This document shows, one piece after another, positions 51,056-60,320 of a stretch of DNA of 64,000 nt (its first letter is position 1; every line of letters starts with the position of its first letter). The stretch is from assembly GCA_902494245.1 (NCBI GenBank), contig CABUSR010000001.1, positions 19,755 to 83,754 on the forward strand, written 5' to 3'. This DNA is from an uncultured Collinsella sp. GTDB lineage: Bacteria; Actinomycetota; Coriobacteriia; Coriobacteriales; Coriobacteriaceae. The notes below the pieces were generated by a model, which was not told the DNA's origin, made no database searches, and saw only the letters and a list, made by a program, of their open reading frames with translations. The position numbers were made by a program, and so were the translations under genes.

Positions 51056-52108
51056 TTACGCGACGGTGTAAACCCAGTTGTGCTTATCCTCAACAGCACC
51101 AGACTGGATACCAGTCAGGGTCTCGCGGAGCTTCTTCATCACAGGACCGATCTCGGTGTAGCCAGCCGGGAAGGTCACGGTCTCGTCGGCGCCGTAAACC
51201 TTGTTGTCGATCTCGCCAACCGGGGAGATGACGGCAGCGGTGCCGCACAGGCCGCACTCGACAAAGGTACCGGCCTTGACCTCGGCCCACTCGACGGGAC
51301 GCTGGTCAACGGTCATGCCCAGGTCCTGAGCGACCTGAACGAGCGAGCGACGGGTGATAGAGGGCAGGATGGAGTCGGTGTGCGACTGAGGAACGACGAG
51401 GGTGCCGTCCTCCTTCACGAACAGGACGTTGGCGCCACCGGTCTCCTCGACATAGGTACGGGACTCGGAGTCAAGATACAGGTTCTCGGCATAGCCCTCG
51501 CGATGGGCCTCCATCGTGGGCTTAAGTGACATGGCGTAGTTCAGGCCGGCCTTGATGTTGCCGGTGCCGTGCGGTGCGGCACGGTCATACTCGGAAACGC
51601 GCAGTTTGACGGGCTTGAGGCCACCCTTAAAGTACGGACCGACCGGGGTCACGAGGATGCGGAACGTGTACTCAGGAGCGGGAGCCACGCCGATCACGTC
51701 ACCGGAACCGATCATAAACGGACGCACGTACAGGGTTGCGCCGGAGCCGAAGGGCGGAACCCAAGCGGCGTTGGCAGAAACGACCTGCTTGACGGCCTCA
51801 ACGAACTTGTCCTTGGGGAACGGGGGCATCTCGAGGCGCTGGGCAGAGTTATACATACGCTCAGCGTTCATGTCGGGACGGAAGCAGACGATGCTGCCGT
51901 CCTCGGCGGTGTAGGCCTTCAGGCCCTCAAAGACCTCCTGGCAGTAATGGAAGATGCCACCGCACTCGGAGACGTGCAGGGTGTGGTCGGTGGTCAGGCC
52001 GCCCTCGTCCCACTCGCCATCCTTCCAATGAGCCTCGTAGCTGTAGTCGGTCTTCATGTAGCCAAAGCCGAGGCTACCCCAATCGATATCCTTCTTCTCG
52101 ACAGTCAT
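51056..52108 (-). CDS. ilvE: Branched-chain amino acid aminotransferase
   Basis: A 350-residue class IV PLP enzyme that interconverts Leu, Ile and Val with their 2-oxo acids. Active-site features: the PLP Lys in TGNIKAGLNYA, SRTYVEETGGANVLFV, and ECGLCGTAAVISPV near the C-terminus, typical of the eukaryotic/actinobacterial-type BCAT II group. The N-terminus (GFGYMKTDYSYEAHWKDGEW) also fits that group. ATG 52108 follows AAGGAGCGACAT. The leader of roughly 150 bases contains no T-box or obvious leader peptide that I can identify. Monocistronic. Confidence 0.95.
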   Translation of the reverse strand: MTVEKKDIDWGSLGFGYMKTDYSYEAHWKDGEWDEGGLTTDHTLHVSECGGIFHYCQEVFEGLKAYTAEDGSIVCFRPDMNAERMYNSAQRLEMPPFPKDKFVEAVKQVVSANAAWVPPFGSGATLYVRPFMIGSGDVIGVAPAPEYTFRILVTPVGPYFKGGLKPVKLRVSEYDRAAPHGTGNIKAGLNYAMSLKPTMEAHREGYAENLYLDSESRTYVEETGGANVLFVKEDGTLVVPQSHTDSILPSITRRSLVQVAQDLGMTVDQRPVEWAEVKAGTFVECGLCGTAAVISPVGEIDNKVYGADETVTFPAGYTEIGPVMKKLRETLTGIQSGAVEDKHNWVYTVA

Positions 52109-52332
52109 ATGTCGCTCCTTACATACACAGTTGCAAACTCGCGAACCCGCACGCAAGGACCGAGGCCGACCGCGTCGCAACGTCGCACGCCCGGAGCGTA
52201 GAGCCGGACGGGACACGCGGGCAACACCAAAGCCCATGGCACGTCGATTCGCATGCACGAGATTGTACTCCCCGCACGCGTCTGATAAAACGCTTTTCTT
52301 TAACTAAGTAAAGTATTTTCATTTGAACGAAG

Positions 52333-52369
52333 CTAAAGAGGCCCGCCACCGTAAGCGGTGACGGGCCTC
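52333..52369 (-). terminator. Terminator of the DedA gene
   Basis: GAGGCCCGTCACCGCT/AGC GGTGGCGGGCCTC hairpin on the minus strand, followed by TTTAG; 28 bases past the DedA stop codon. Confidence 0.8.
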
Positions 52370-52397
52370 AACTGCACGGTTTGCGCGCTGGCTCGAG

Positions 52398-53045
52398 CTA
52401 CGCGTTCTTTTTGCCCAGCTTAGCCTTAACCAGACCGACCACGGTCGGGATGATCGACACGGCAACGATGCCGACGATCAGCAGCTCAAAGTGCTCCTGC
52501 ACAAAGGGGATGCCGCCAAAGAAGTAGCCCAGCAGTGTAAAGAGCGTCGACCAGGTAATGCCGCCCAGCACGTTAAAGATGACAAAATTGCGCCAGTGCA
52601 TGCCGCCCATGCCGGCGATAAAGGGCACAAAGGTGCGGATAAACGGGAAGAAGCGACCCAGGAAGATGGCCAGGTGACCCCACTTGTCCAAGAAATCCTC
52701 GGACTTTTTGATGCGCTCGGGCGTCATGGCCTTGACCTTGCCCGAAGCGATAATCTTTTTGCCAAAGAAGTGACCGATCATAAAGTTGCACTGGTCGCCC
52801 AGGATGGCTGCGGCCCATGCGGTGGCCAGAAGCGCCACGATGTTAAAGCCGCCGTTGTGGGCAAAGAAGCCCGAAGCAAACAGCAGCGAATCGCCGGGAA
52901 GGAACGGGAAGAACACCACGCCTGTCTCGATAAAGATGATCAGGAACACACAGCCGTAGGCCATAAGCGGGCCGGCGGCGATCCAGCTGGCGATCGCGGT
53001 GCGCGGGTCTTTGAGCAGCTCGGCGATAAAATTAATGAAACCCAT
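52398..53045 (-). CDS. DedA family membrane protein
   Basis: A 215-residue membrane protein of the DedA/VTT family with about five hydrophobic segments. Typical blocks: FFPFLPGDSLLFASGF with the membrane-embedded Pro-Gly-Asp, ILGDQCNFMIGHFFGKK, and GRFFPFIRTFVPFIAGMGGM with the functional Arg residues. DedA proteins support membrane homeostasis and lipid (undecaprenyl phosphate) translocation. ATG 53045 follows GAGAGG. Lysine-rich C-terminus. Monocistronic, with its own terminator. Confidence 0.93.
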   Translation of the reverse strand: MGFINFIAELLKDPRTAIASWIAAGPLMAYGCVFLIIFIETGVVFFPFLPGDSLLFASGFFAHNGGFNIVALLATAWAAAILGDQCNFMIGHFFGKKIIASGKVKAMTPERIKKSEDFLDKWGHLAIFLGRFFPFIRTFVPFIAGMGGMHWRNFVIFNVLGGITWSTLFTLLGYFFGGIPFVQEHFELLIVGIVAVSIIPTVVGLVKAKLGKKNA

Positions 53046-53268
53046 GAAGTAAAACCTCTCAGTTGTGGGCGCGGATACGTCCAAGTTGACCAGTATACGG
53101 TTGCGGCGCCCCCTCGTGCGCAACCCCACAAAAGCATGACCCCATTACCAGCAAGTTTGCATAACTGACACCTGTTGCGCAATGCCGCCAAGATTGTCCT
53201 TCCTAATCCCTAGCGAATCGCTATACTTTATTGAATCGCATTGCCATGGCGCTAAGGGAGGGCGGCCG

Positions 53269-53973
53269 GTGAGCTTTATCAATACCATTCGCGAGGACAT
53301 CAAGACCGTCCAAGCGCAGGATCCCGCCGCGCAAAACGGTCTGGTCATCTTCCTTTCCTATCCTGGCCTGCACGCCAAGTGGAACCACGTGCCCGAGCAC
53401 TGGCTCTGGGAGCACGGTCATCGCTCGCTCGCCCGCGTGCTCTCGCAAATCACCCGCCACATCACCGGCGTCGAGATTCATCCCGCGGCACAGATCGGCA
53501 AGCATTTCTTTATCGACCATGCCATGGGCGTCGTCATCGGCGAGACCACCATTGTGGGCGACAACTGCGTGCTCTACCAGGGCGTTACGCTCGGCGGCAC
53601 CGGCAACGAGACCGGCAAACGCCACCCAACGCTCGGCGATAACGTCACCGTGGGCACGGGCGCCAAGGTGCTCGGCAACATCCGCATCGGCAACAACGTC
53701 AAGATCGGCGGCAACTCGGTCGTCGTCAAGGACGTGCCCGACAACTGCACCGTCGTGGGCGTGCCGGGACGCATCATCAAGCGCAACGGCTGCCGCGTGT
53801 TCGAGGAGAGCTTCGACGCCAAGCAGCATCGCGAGTACATGCCCGATGACGCTGCCGAGCAGAGTGCCCTCAACCGCCAAGGCATCACCGAGAACGCCCG
53901 CCGCGTCAAAGAACTCGAGCGAGAGGTGGCCGAGCTCAAAGCCCTCGTCGCCAAGCTCGTGGACGAACGCTAG
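53269..53973 (+). CDS. cysE: Serine O-acetyltransferase
   Basis: A 234-residue left-handed beta-helix enzyme that acetylates L-serine from acetyl-CoA in cysteine synthesis. Features: the short N-terminal helical domain of the CysE/EpsC form, catalytic region [24 protein letters not shown] (His), hexapeptide repeats [13 protein letters not shown] and [17 protein letters not shown], and GVPGRII. The C-terminus is a predicted coiled coil ([22 protein letters not shown]) instead of the usual short feedback-sensitive tail. GTG 53269 follows GGGAGG at good spacing; upstream in-frame ATGs do not. Confidence 0.93.
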   Translation: MSFINTIREDIKTVQAQDPAAQNGLVIFLSYPGLHAKWNHVPEHWLWEHGHRSLARVLSQITRHITGVEIHPAAQIGKHFFIDHAMGVVIGETTIVGDNCVLYQGVTLGGTGNETGKRHPTLGDNVTVGTGAKVLGNIRIGNNVKIGGNSVVVKDVPDNCTVVGVPGRIIKRNGCRVFEESFDAKQHREYMPDDAAEQSALNRQGITENARRVKELEREVAELKALVAKLVDER

Positions 53974-54010
53974 AGGCGGACGACCACCGACAACATTGAC
54001 GCCAACGCAA

Positions 54011-54050
54011 AGGCGCGCCAGAGGATTCACCCCCGGCGCGCCTTATTTGT
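54011..54050 (+). terminator. Terminator of cysE
   Basis: AGGCGCGCC/GGCGCGCCT stem followed by TATTTGT, 38 bases past the stop codon. A GGGAC-core palindrome follows directly. Confidence 0.8.
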
Positions 54051-54051
54051 G

Positions 54052-54082
54052 ATGTGGCAAAGAGACTGTCCCTTTGTCACAT
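54052..54082. repeat. GGGAC-core palindrome between convergent genes
   Basis: ATGTGGCAAAGAGACTGTCC and its inverted half, abutting the stop codon of the ABC exporter gene on the minus strand. Same family as 8674-8706. Confidence 0.75.
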
Positions 54083-56082
54083 TATGCGAACTGGCTCAGA
54101 TAGAGGTCGGCGTAGGCACCCTCGACAGCCAGCAGCTCCTTATGCGTGCCCTGCTCGATAATGTTGCCGTGATCCATGACCAAGATCAGGTCGGCGTCCA
54201 CGATCGTCGACAGGCGATGCGCGATCACAAAGCTCGTGCGCCCGCGCATAAGCGCGTCCATGGCACGGCCGATGGCAAGCTCGGTACGCGTGTCCACGCT
54301 TGAGGTCGCCTCGTCCAGGATGAGAATCGCCGGGTTGTTGAGCAGCACGCGTGCGATGGTCAGCAGCTGACGCTGGCCCTGGCTAATGCTCTCGGCATCG
54401 TTGGCCACGCGCGTGTCGTAGCCCTGCGGCATAGTGCGCACAAAGAAGTCGACCTGCGCGGCACGAGCGGCGGCCACAATTTCGTCGCGCGTTGCCTCGG
54501 GGCAGCCGTAGGCGATGTTTTCGGCAATCGTGCCATCGAACAGCCAGGCGTCCTGCAGCACCATGCCAAACTGCTGCCGTAGCTCGCCGCGGTCCATGCG
54601 GCTCGTATCCACGCCGTCGAGCGTAATACGCCCGCCGTCAATCTCGTAGAAGCGCATGAGCAGGTTGATGAGCGTCGTCTTGCCTGCGCCCGTGGTTCCC
54701 ACCACCGCGATCTTTTGGCCCGGCTCGGCGGTAAACGACACGTCGCGCATAAGCGGCTTGTCGGGCGAATAACCAAAGCGCACGTGCTCAAAGGAGACGC
54801 GGCCCTCTACGCGACCCGGCAGCTTGGCGGCCTCGTCCGGCAGCGGACCGGCTTCCATCTCGGGCTCATCGAGCAGGTCGAACACGCGCTCCGCACTCGC
54901 CAGCGCGCTCTGCAGCGAGTTAAAGGTAAACGACAGCTGCGTCATGGGTTCGGACGCCTCGTAGATAAACTGAAAGAACGCCTGGAACACGCCGACGGTC
55001 ATGTGACCGGCAACCAGCATGCTGCAGCCCACCAGCGCGATCACGATCTGCGCCAAACGGCCGATAAAGCGCACCGCAGGGCCGACGGCATTGATCATAA
55101 AGTCGGCCTTGGTACTCACGCGCGCTAGCTCCCTCGAGGCCTCATGCACTTCGGCAGAACTCTGACGCTCGCGGTTAAACGCGCGAATCACCAAACGGCC
55201 CGAATAGCCTTCCTCAACCGCGCTCGTGATTTTGGACACCCACTCCTGGCGCTCGCCAGTCACGTCATGTGTGCGACGCGAGACCACTTTGGTCATCAGC
55301 AGCGACAGCGCCATAAAGAACAAAAAGACGAGCGTGAGCGGCACGCTAAACACGAACATCACGCTCACGGCGCCCACCACGGTGCCGATCGACACAAGCA
55401 GCTGAAGCAATCCGCGCTGCATACTCTCGGACATCTTGTCCAAGTCGTTGGTCGCACGGCTGACGACCTCGCCGGGACGATGCGCATCAAAGTAGGCAAG
55501 CGGCAGACGGTTGAGCTTTTGCGCGATGCGGTTGCGTAGGCGCAGGTTGAGGCGCTCGGCAACGCTCGACATCAAAAAGCTCTGGAGTGCGTAGAACGAG
55601 GCGGCGGCGGTCCAAATCATAAAGTAGATGAAGATGGTCCTGCCGCAGTTCTCCCAGGTAATGCTGAAGGTAGTGTTGTTGGCAAACGCCAGCTTCATGT
55701 GCCCCCACAGTTCATCGATCACGCGGGCGCTGTAAGCCGGCGCCGCGGTGTTAAAGATGACATAGAACACGATGCTCGCGAACACGATATAAAAGCGCCA
55801 ATGGTCGCCGGCGGCCTCGCTCCACAGGCGGCGCACCGTCGCCCAGGTGTCGCGGGGCGTCTCGTCCTCGTCCTCGTCGTCAACGTCGCGCATGCGCTCC
55901 GCCTCGGCGCGGGCGCGCTCGTCCTCGGCGCGCTCGTTTTCCTCGTAGAGCGCCTGGCGGCGAGCCTCGCGCTCCGCCGCCTTGGCGGCTTCGTCCAGGC
56001 CGGGCATGGCGCCCGTCTCCTCAACTGTCTCCTCAACCGCGGCATCATCGACGATGCCCTGTTTCTTGAGCTCCTCGGTCAT
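54082..56082 (-). CDS. Heterodimeric ABC exporter 3, catalytic subunit
   Basis: A 666-residue half-transporter. The first ~95 residues form an acidic, helical cytoplasmic extension (EEVEET-, EREARRQALYEENERAEDE-type sequence). Six membrane helices follow, then a canonical ATPase domain: Walker A GTTGAGKTT, signature ISQGQRQ, Walker B LILDEATSSVD, IAHRLSTI. ATG 56082 has GGGAGG upstream and lies one base past the partner's stop. Third gene of the MarR operon. Confidence 0.93.
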   Translation of the reverse strand: MTEELKKQGIVDDAAVEETVEETGAMPGLDEAAKAAEREARRQALYEENERAEDERARAEAERMRDVDDEDEDETPRDTWATVRRLWSEAAGDHWRFYIVFASIVFYVIFNTAAPAYSARVIDELWGHMKLAFANNTTFSITWENCGRTIFIYFMIWTAAASFYALQSFLMSSVAERLNLRLRNRIAQKLNRLPLAYFDAHRPGEVVSRATNDLDKMSESMQRGLLQLLVSIGTVVGAVSVMFVFSVPLTLVFLFFMALSLLMTKVVSRRTHDVTGERQEWVSKITSAVEEGYSGRLVIRAFNRERQSSAEVHEASRELARVSTKADFMINAVGPAVRFIGRLAQIVIALVGCSMLVAGHMTVGVFQAFFQFIYEASEPMTQLSFTFNSLQSALASAERVFDLLDEPEMEAGPLPDEAAKLPGRVEGRVSFEHVRFGYSPDKPLMRDVSFTAEPGQKIAVVGTTGAGKTTLINLLMRFYEIDGGRITLDGVDTSRMDRGELRQQFGMVLQDAWLFDGTIAENIAYGCPEATRDEIVAAARAAQVDFFVRTMPQGYDTRVANDAESISQGQRQLLTIARVLLNNPAILILDEATSSVDTRTELAIGRAMDALMRGRTSFVIAHRLSTIVDADLILVMDHGNIIEQGTHKELLAVEGAYADLYLSQFA

Positions 56083-56083
56083 G

Positions 56084-57820
56084 CTACTCACCTCCCTTCA
56101 TCTGCGATTCCGCGATGGCGCGGTACACCTCGCAGGTCTCCATCAACTCGTCGTGCGTGCCCAAGCCCACGGCCTCGCCATCCTTGAGCACCACGATCTG
56201 GTCGGCATGCAGAATGGTCGAGATACGCTGCGCGATGATGAGCACCGCGGCATCGCGCGTTTCGTCCTGCAGTGCATGGCGCAGGGCGGCATCGGTCTTA
56301 AAGTCCAGGGCCGAAAAGCTATCGTCGAAGATATACAGATCAGCGTGCTTCATGAGCGCACGGGCGATGGCCAGGCGCTGGCGCTGACCGCCCGAGAAGT
56401 TCGTACCGCCCTGCGCCACCGGGGTATCGAGTCCCTGCGGCTGATCGAGCACAAAGGTGCTCTGGGCAACCCGCAGCGCGTGAAGCATGTCGGCCTCGGT
56501 CGCATCCTCGTTGCCATAGCGCAGGTTGCTCGCCACCGTGCCCGAGAACAGCCACGCCTTCTGCGGCACGTAGGCGATATGCCCGCGAATCTCGTCTTGC
56601 GAAAGGTCGCGCAGATCAACACCGTCCAGGCGAATGACGCCCTTCGAGGCATCGTGGAAGCGCAACAAGAGCTTGGCCACCGTCGACTTGCCCGATCCCG
56701 TCGAGCCCACAATCGCCGTGATCTGGCCACGGCGACAGGCAAAGCTCAGGTCGCACAGCGTGTCCTCGTCGGCGTCGTCAAAACGGAACGACATATGGTC
56801 GAACACGGCAACCGCGTCTGCTCCGTCCTTTGAGTCGAACGCGCCCGCGTCGAGCGTTCGCTCGCCGTCGACGATGCTCGGCTCAATCTCCAGCACCTGT
56901 TGTGCACGGTTGAGGCACGCCGCGGCGCGCGGCAACGTCAGGATCACCATCTGCGCCATCATCACAAAGAACAGAATCAGCAGCGCGTATTCCAACACGG
57001 CCGAGATGCTGCCGATTTGCATGGCGTGGACGCCTACGCGATTGCCTCCCACCCACAGCACCGCCACCTCGGCGATATTCATCAGGAAGAAGCAGGAGCT
57101 ATCGAGACCCACAAACAGGTGGTTGACCTTGATAGCGTTGGCCGCGTAATCACTAAACACCTCGTCTAGGCGCTGCTCCTCATGGCGCTCCTTGTTAAAC
57201 GCGCGAATGACGCGCACGCCCACGATGTTCTCGCGCAACACCACGTTCATACGGTCGATAAAACTCTGCAGGCGCATAAAAATCGGCGCCGCATTGGCGA
57301 CCGTAAAGACCGCCGCCACCAGTACAATCGCCACGACTGCACCCAGCAGCGTGCCCATGGCGGGATCGATATGCCAAGCGAAGATGATGCCCGCCACGGC
57401 CAAAAACGGCACCGGCAGCACCAGCTGAATTGTCTGCAGAATCGCCTGCTGGATCACGTTGATGTCGTTGAGCGAGCGCGTGATCATCGAGCCGGTGCCA
57501 AAGCGCTCAAAGTCGCTGGCAGACAGCTCGAGTGACTTGTCGTAGACGGCGTTGCGGATGTCACAGGCCACGTTGGCCGCCAGGCGAGCCGAAAGATAAC
57601 AGCCCAGCACCGCGCCACCGCTGGCCATGCCGGTCGCGATAAGCATGTACAGGCCGTTGCGCAGGATGTAGTCGACATCACCCGTCGTGATGCCGGTATT
57701 GACCATATTCGCCAACATCGTAGGCACCAGCAGCGTGCCGACGTTATCTATCAGCAGCACAAACAGTGTCACCGCAATCAGCCCGCGATACGGCCTCATA
57801 AACCTCATTAAGAGTCGCAC
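56084..57820 (-). CDS. Heterodimeric ABC exporter 3, degenerate-site subunit
   Basis: A 578-residue half-transporter with six membrane helices and ATPase domain with Walker A GSTGSGKST and signature FSGGQRQR; Walker B is YIFDDSFSALD, lacking the catalytic Glu. The start is GTG 57820 (AGGGGGAG upstream) or ATG 57808, which shares its A with the MarR stop codon (TAATG); either way it overlaps the MarR gene and is translationally coupled. Confidence 0.92.
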   Translation of the reverse strand: MRLLMRFMRPYRGLIAVTLFVLLIDNVGTLLVPTMLANMVNTGITTGDVDYILRNGLYMLIATGMASGGAVLGCYLSARLAANVACDIRNAVYDKSLELSASDFERFGTGSMITRSLNDINVIQQAILQTIQLVLPVPFLAVAGIIFAWHIDPAMGTLLGAVVAIVLVAAVFTVANAAPIFMRLQSFIDRMNVVLRENIVGVRVIRAFNKERHEEQRLDEVFSDYAANAIKVNHLFVGLDSSCFFLMNIAEVAVLWVGGNRVGVHAMQIGSISAVLEYALLILFFVMMAQMVILTLPRAAACLNRAQQVLEIEPSIVDGERTLDAGAFDSKDGADAVAVFDHMSFRFDDADEDTLCDLSFACRRGQITAIVGSTGSGKSTVAKLLLRFHDASKGVIRLDGVDLRDLSQDEIRGHIAYVPQKAWLFSGTVASNLRYGNEDATEADMLHALRVAQSTFVLDQPQGLDTPVAQGGTNFSGGQRQRLAIARALMKHADLYIFDDSFSALDFKTDAALRHALQDETRDAAVLIIAQRISTILHADQIVVLKDGEAVGLGTHDELMETCEVYRAIAESQMKGGE

Positions 57821-58308
57821 GTCTCCCCCTCTTCTTGATTTTCCACTTGGCTCTCGGCGGCCATCTGCTGTTTAAACGCTTCGCACTCCTCGTTGAGCAC
57901 GTGGGAAAACTTGCCGACCAGACGCATAATCTCACGCTGTTCCCAGGGCTCGAGCGCGCCAAAGGCACGCTGCTCGGCTTTAACCGCCGGCAACGCATAG
58001 TGCTCGGCGAACCGCCTGCCCTCTTCGGTCAGGCTCACAACCTTGTTCTTACGACTGCCTTCGGCAAACTCCAACGTTGCGAAGCCCCGCGCCGTCAAGG
58101 TTTTAATTGCCGAGTTGATGGTCTGCTTGCTGTAGAACCATTCGCTTGTCAGACGACTTACGGCAATACTGCCGCCCGCCGTGCTGGTATCGACGAGCAT
58201 CCAGTAAGCGCAGTCCGAAAGGCCGCAGGCGCGCGAGAACTCCGAATAGATATGGTCGAGTCCATTGAGCAACCGGTCGAAGTCGACCAGCGTAACCGCA
58301 CTGTTCAT
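57808..58308 (-). CDS. MarR family transcriptional regulator
   Basis: A 166-residue regulator with winged helix: IAVSRLTSEWFYSKQTINSAIKTLTARGFATLE and the wing SRKNKVVSLTEEGRRF. The dimerisation helices include YWMLVDTSTAGG at the N-terminus. The Glu-rich tail ends in ETCDS. First gene of an operon with two ABC exporter genes, the same arrangement as at 12087-16312, although the two MarR proteins are clearly different. Its promoter carries candidate operators at 58324-58377. Confidence 0.92.
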   Translation of the reverse strand: MNSAVTLVDFDRLLNGLDHIYSEFSRACGLSDCAYWMLVDTSTAGGSIAVSRLTSEWFYSKQTINSAIKTLTARGFATLEFAEGSRKNKVVSLTEEGRRFAEHYALPAVKAEQRAFGALEPWEQREIMRLVGKFSHVLNEECEAFKQQMAAESQVENQEEGETCDS

Positions 58309-58323
58309 CTATCCCACCATTCG

Positions 58324-58384
58324 ATTGTCCGATTTTTGACCAATTTTGTGTCTCTAGATTAGTCCGAGTTTTGACTATCGTCAA
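58324..58384 (-). promoter_or_regulatory. Promoter and duplicated operator of the third ABC exporter operon
   Basis: On the minus strand: TTGACG (58384-58379), a 17-base spacer and TAATCT (58361-58356), an excellent vegetative promoter. The spacer contains TAGTC-8-GACTA (58360-58377). A second copy of the same pattern, GTCAAAAATCGGAC, lies downstream of the -10 at about 58325-58343. Two sites overlapping and following the promoter fit repression by the MarR protein. Confidence 0.7.
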
Positions 58385-58489
58385 CAGGCTCTCCGCAAAT
58401 GCTTGCACTTTTATGGTCTATCGGCAGAAAAAGACCGCCGGCGCGGGGGCGGCGCCAGCGGTCACGTGAAAATCGGGTTTTATTGCCTG

Positions 58490-58780
58490 TTAAGCGGCAA
58501 CAGCCTCATAGACCGTAGCGCCCGAGAAGCTGTCATGCAGGCTCTTGCCGGCAATCCACGGCAGCTCGACGACCTCGCAGACCGTGTTGACCAGCTCGGA
58601 GCAGTCAGTAAAGTGGCCCTTGTCGTTGAGGGCCTCGCAATCCTGGACACGCCAATAGCCATCGGTGTGCGTGATGTAGTACTCGTGATCGTCGATCGTC
58701 ACAAAAGCGCGCGTCTTGGAACGCAGCAGCTTCAGAAATCCTTCGAAATCGGTCTCGACGACATCTCCAGCCTGGAACAT
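58490..58780 (-). CDS. Small conserved-looking protein of unknown function
   Basis: A 96-residue soluble protein, MFQAGDVVETDFEGFLKLLR at its start, with short beta patterns (RAFVTIDDHEYYITHTDGYWRVQDC) and a C-terminal helix. Three Cys residues. I recognise no family. ATG 58780 has GGAGG seven bases upstream, a strong site. Monocistronic; the 294-base gap upstream, shared with the divergent nitroreductase gene, is AT-rich near 58820-58930. Confidence 0.65.
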   Translation of the reverse strand: MFQAGDVVETDFEGFLKLLRSKTRAFVTIDDHEYYITHTDGYWRVQDCEALNDKGHFTDCSELVNTVCEVVELPWIAGKSLHDSFSGATVYEAVAA

Positions 58781-59074
58781 GATGTTACCTCCTGGCCCGG
58801 CGCCACCACGGCGCATTGATAAACGTTGGTACTCCTTTAGTAAAACCTTTATCAGAGGTTATGCGTTCGTCATTTAGGCAAGTGGTAAAAAACCGCAGGG
58901 TAGACGGGATAAAACGTTTAACCATCCCATTGGTTTGTCACATTCTGAAGGTACTTTTATGCAAACCTACTTTGCCAATTGGAATCTATCCTTTTGGCCG
59001 GGCAATTGACCGTCTATCGTTTGAGCCCGACGGGTATGAACGGGGCATCTGCAACGCCACCGCAAGGAGACACC

Positions 59075-59596
59075 ATGGAGACTATCGAAGCACTCATTCA
59101 CCGCCGCAGCTGCCGCAACTACAGCGATCGTCCCGTCGAGGCCGAAAAGCTTGCACGTATTATCGAAGCCGGCCAATATGCACCGAGCGGCATGGGCCGC
59201 CAGCCGGTGACGTTTGTCGCCGTCACCGACCCCGCGACCGTCGAGCGTCTCTCACAGCTCAACGCCCAGGTCATGGACAGCAACAGCGACCCCTTCTATG
59301 GCGCCAAGACCGTTGTGGTGGTGCTGGTTGACCGCAGCGTGCCCACACATCTGGAAGACGGCTCGCTCGCCATGGGCAACTTGCTCAATGCTGCCTATGC
59401 GCTGGGCGTTGATTCGTGCTGGATTCATCGCGCGCATGAGGTCTTTGACTCGCCCGAGGGCCTGGAGCTGCTGGCCAGCTGGGGCCTGCCCGCCGACGGC
59501 AGCCTGCGCGGTGTCGGTCACTGCATTCTGGGCTACGCCGAGGACACGCTACCCGAGGCAAAGCCGCGCCGCGACAACGTCGTCTACGTAAGGTAA
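59075..59596 (+). CDS. Nitroreductase family flavoprotein (short form)
   Basis: A 173-residue FMN enzyme: IHRRSCRNYSDRPV (FMN-binding), AGQYAPSGMGRQPVTFVAV, and NLLNAAYALGVDSCWIHRAHEVF with HCILGYA near the C-terminus. This short form is typical of oxygen-insensitive NAD(P)H nitroreductases of gut anaerobes. ATG 59075 follows AAGGAGACACC. It is distinct in length and sequence from the nitroreductase at 33238-34086. Confidence 0.92.
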   Translation: METIEALIHRRSCRNYSDRPVEAEKLARIIEAGQYAPSGMGRQPVTFVAVTDPATVERLSQLNAQVMDSNSDPFYGAKTVVVVLVDRSVPTHLEDGSLAMGNLLNAAYALGVDSCWIHRAHEVFDSPEGLELLASWGLPADGSLRGVGHCILGYAEDTLPEAKPRRDNVVYVR

Positions 59597-59612
59597 CCCA
59601 GGAGCGTCAGCG

Positions 59613-59651
59613 GGGGTAGCTAATTTTGGACGGGGCTATTTTAGCTACCCC
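59613..59651. terminator. Bidirectional terminator, GGACGGGGC-core palindrome
   Basis: GGGGTAGCTAA and TTAGCTACCCC surround TTTTGGACGGGGCTATT. It lies between the convergent nitroreductase and membrane protein genes and shares its core with the hairpin at 46920-46987. Confidence 0.75.
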
Positions 59652-59660
59652 ACTCGCAAC

Positions 59661-60236
59661 TTATATTGACGTCGCCGTTGTCGTCGTTTCGTTCGTCTGG
59701 GTCGTTTCGGCGTCGTTACCTTGCTCGCCTTCGTCCTTTTGAGCATCTGCGATGGTGGAGGCCGCCGCAACGATACCGCGCTGGGGCGCGACGCCTGTCT
59801 GGGTCTGTGCGCCCTCGACAACTTCTGTGCCTGCATGCGCGAGCTCGGGCGATTTAAACACTGCGTCCAAGTTGGCGCCACCGCCGGCATATCCGAGCGC
59901 AGCGAGCGCGATGACGATCACTGCAACGGCGGCCACGATCGGCACGTAGCGATGCCAGCCGGCGGGATTGAGCCCGCTGCGGCGAGCCGCCCCGCGGCTG
60001 ATGTAGCCGAGCGTTCCGTCGTGCTTGAGCTTTGAGCCCACCACGCGTTTGCGGCCCCACAGCGAGGACTCTGCCTGCATTGCCAAGCGGGCGCTTGCCG
60101 AAGGATAGCCGTATTTAGTGCGCTTGAACGAGCCATCAAACCCCGAGGCGTGTTTGCCCCACGTCACCGATGTTGTGCGTCGGTTGACCGGCGCGGCACT
60201 CCGCCTTCTGCGGCTCGGTTTTGAAGTCTCAGCCAT
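59661..60236 (-). CDS. Unknown single-pass membrane protein
   Basis: A 191-residue protein with a very basic N-terminal ~95 residues (SKPSRRRRSAAPVNRRTT, SLWGRKRVVGSKLK), a membrane helix (VPIVAAVAVIVIALAALGYA) near 100-120 and an acidic, Thr/Gln/Glu-rich C-terminal tail ending in a Thr run. The basic side should be cytoplasmic and might bind nucleic acid or acidic lipids. No family recognised. The 85-base gap to the next upstream gene suggests co-transcription with the regulator gene at 60321-61538. Confidence 0.6.
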   Translation of the reverse strand: MAETSKPSRRRRSAAPVNRRTTSVTWGKHASGFDGSFKRTKYGYPSASARLAMQAESSLWGRKRVVGSKLKHDGTLGYISRGAARRSGLNPAGWHRYVPIVAAVAVIVIALAALGYAGGGANLDAVFKSPELAHAGTEVVEGAQTQTGVAPQRGIVAAASTIADAQKDEGEQGNDAETTQTNETTTTATSI

Positions 60237-60320
60237 ATGCCCTCGCACGCCGTAACCAAATCGAAACAATAACGCTTTGGACTGTAGCACACGCGTCGCG
60301 TGCGGTCACGGGCGCCTCGC

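Noticed and set aside
52109..52332. T-box or leader peptide upstream of ilvE
   Set aside because: I see no T-box sequence (TGG-type box with specifier stem) and no branched-chain codon run; only an ordinary leader of about 150 bases.
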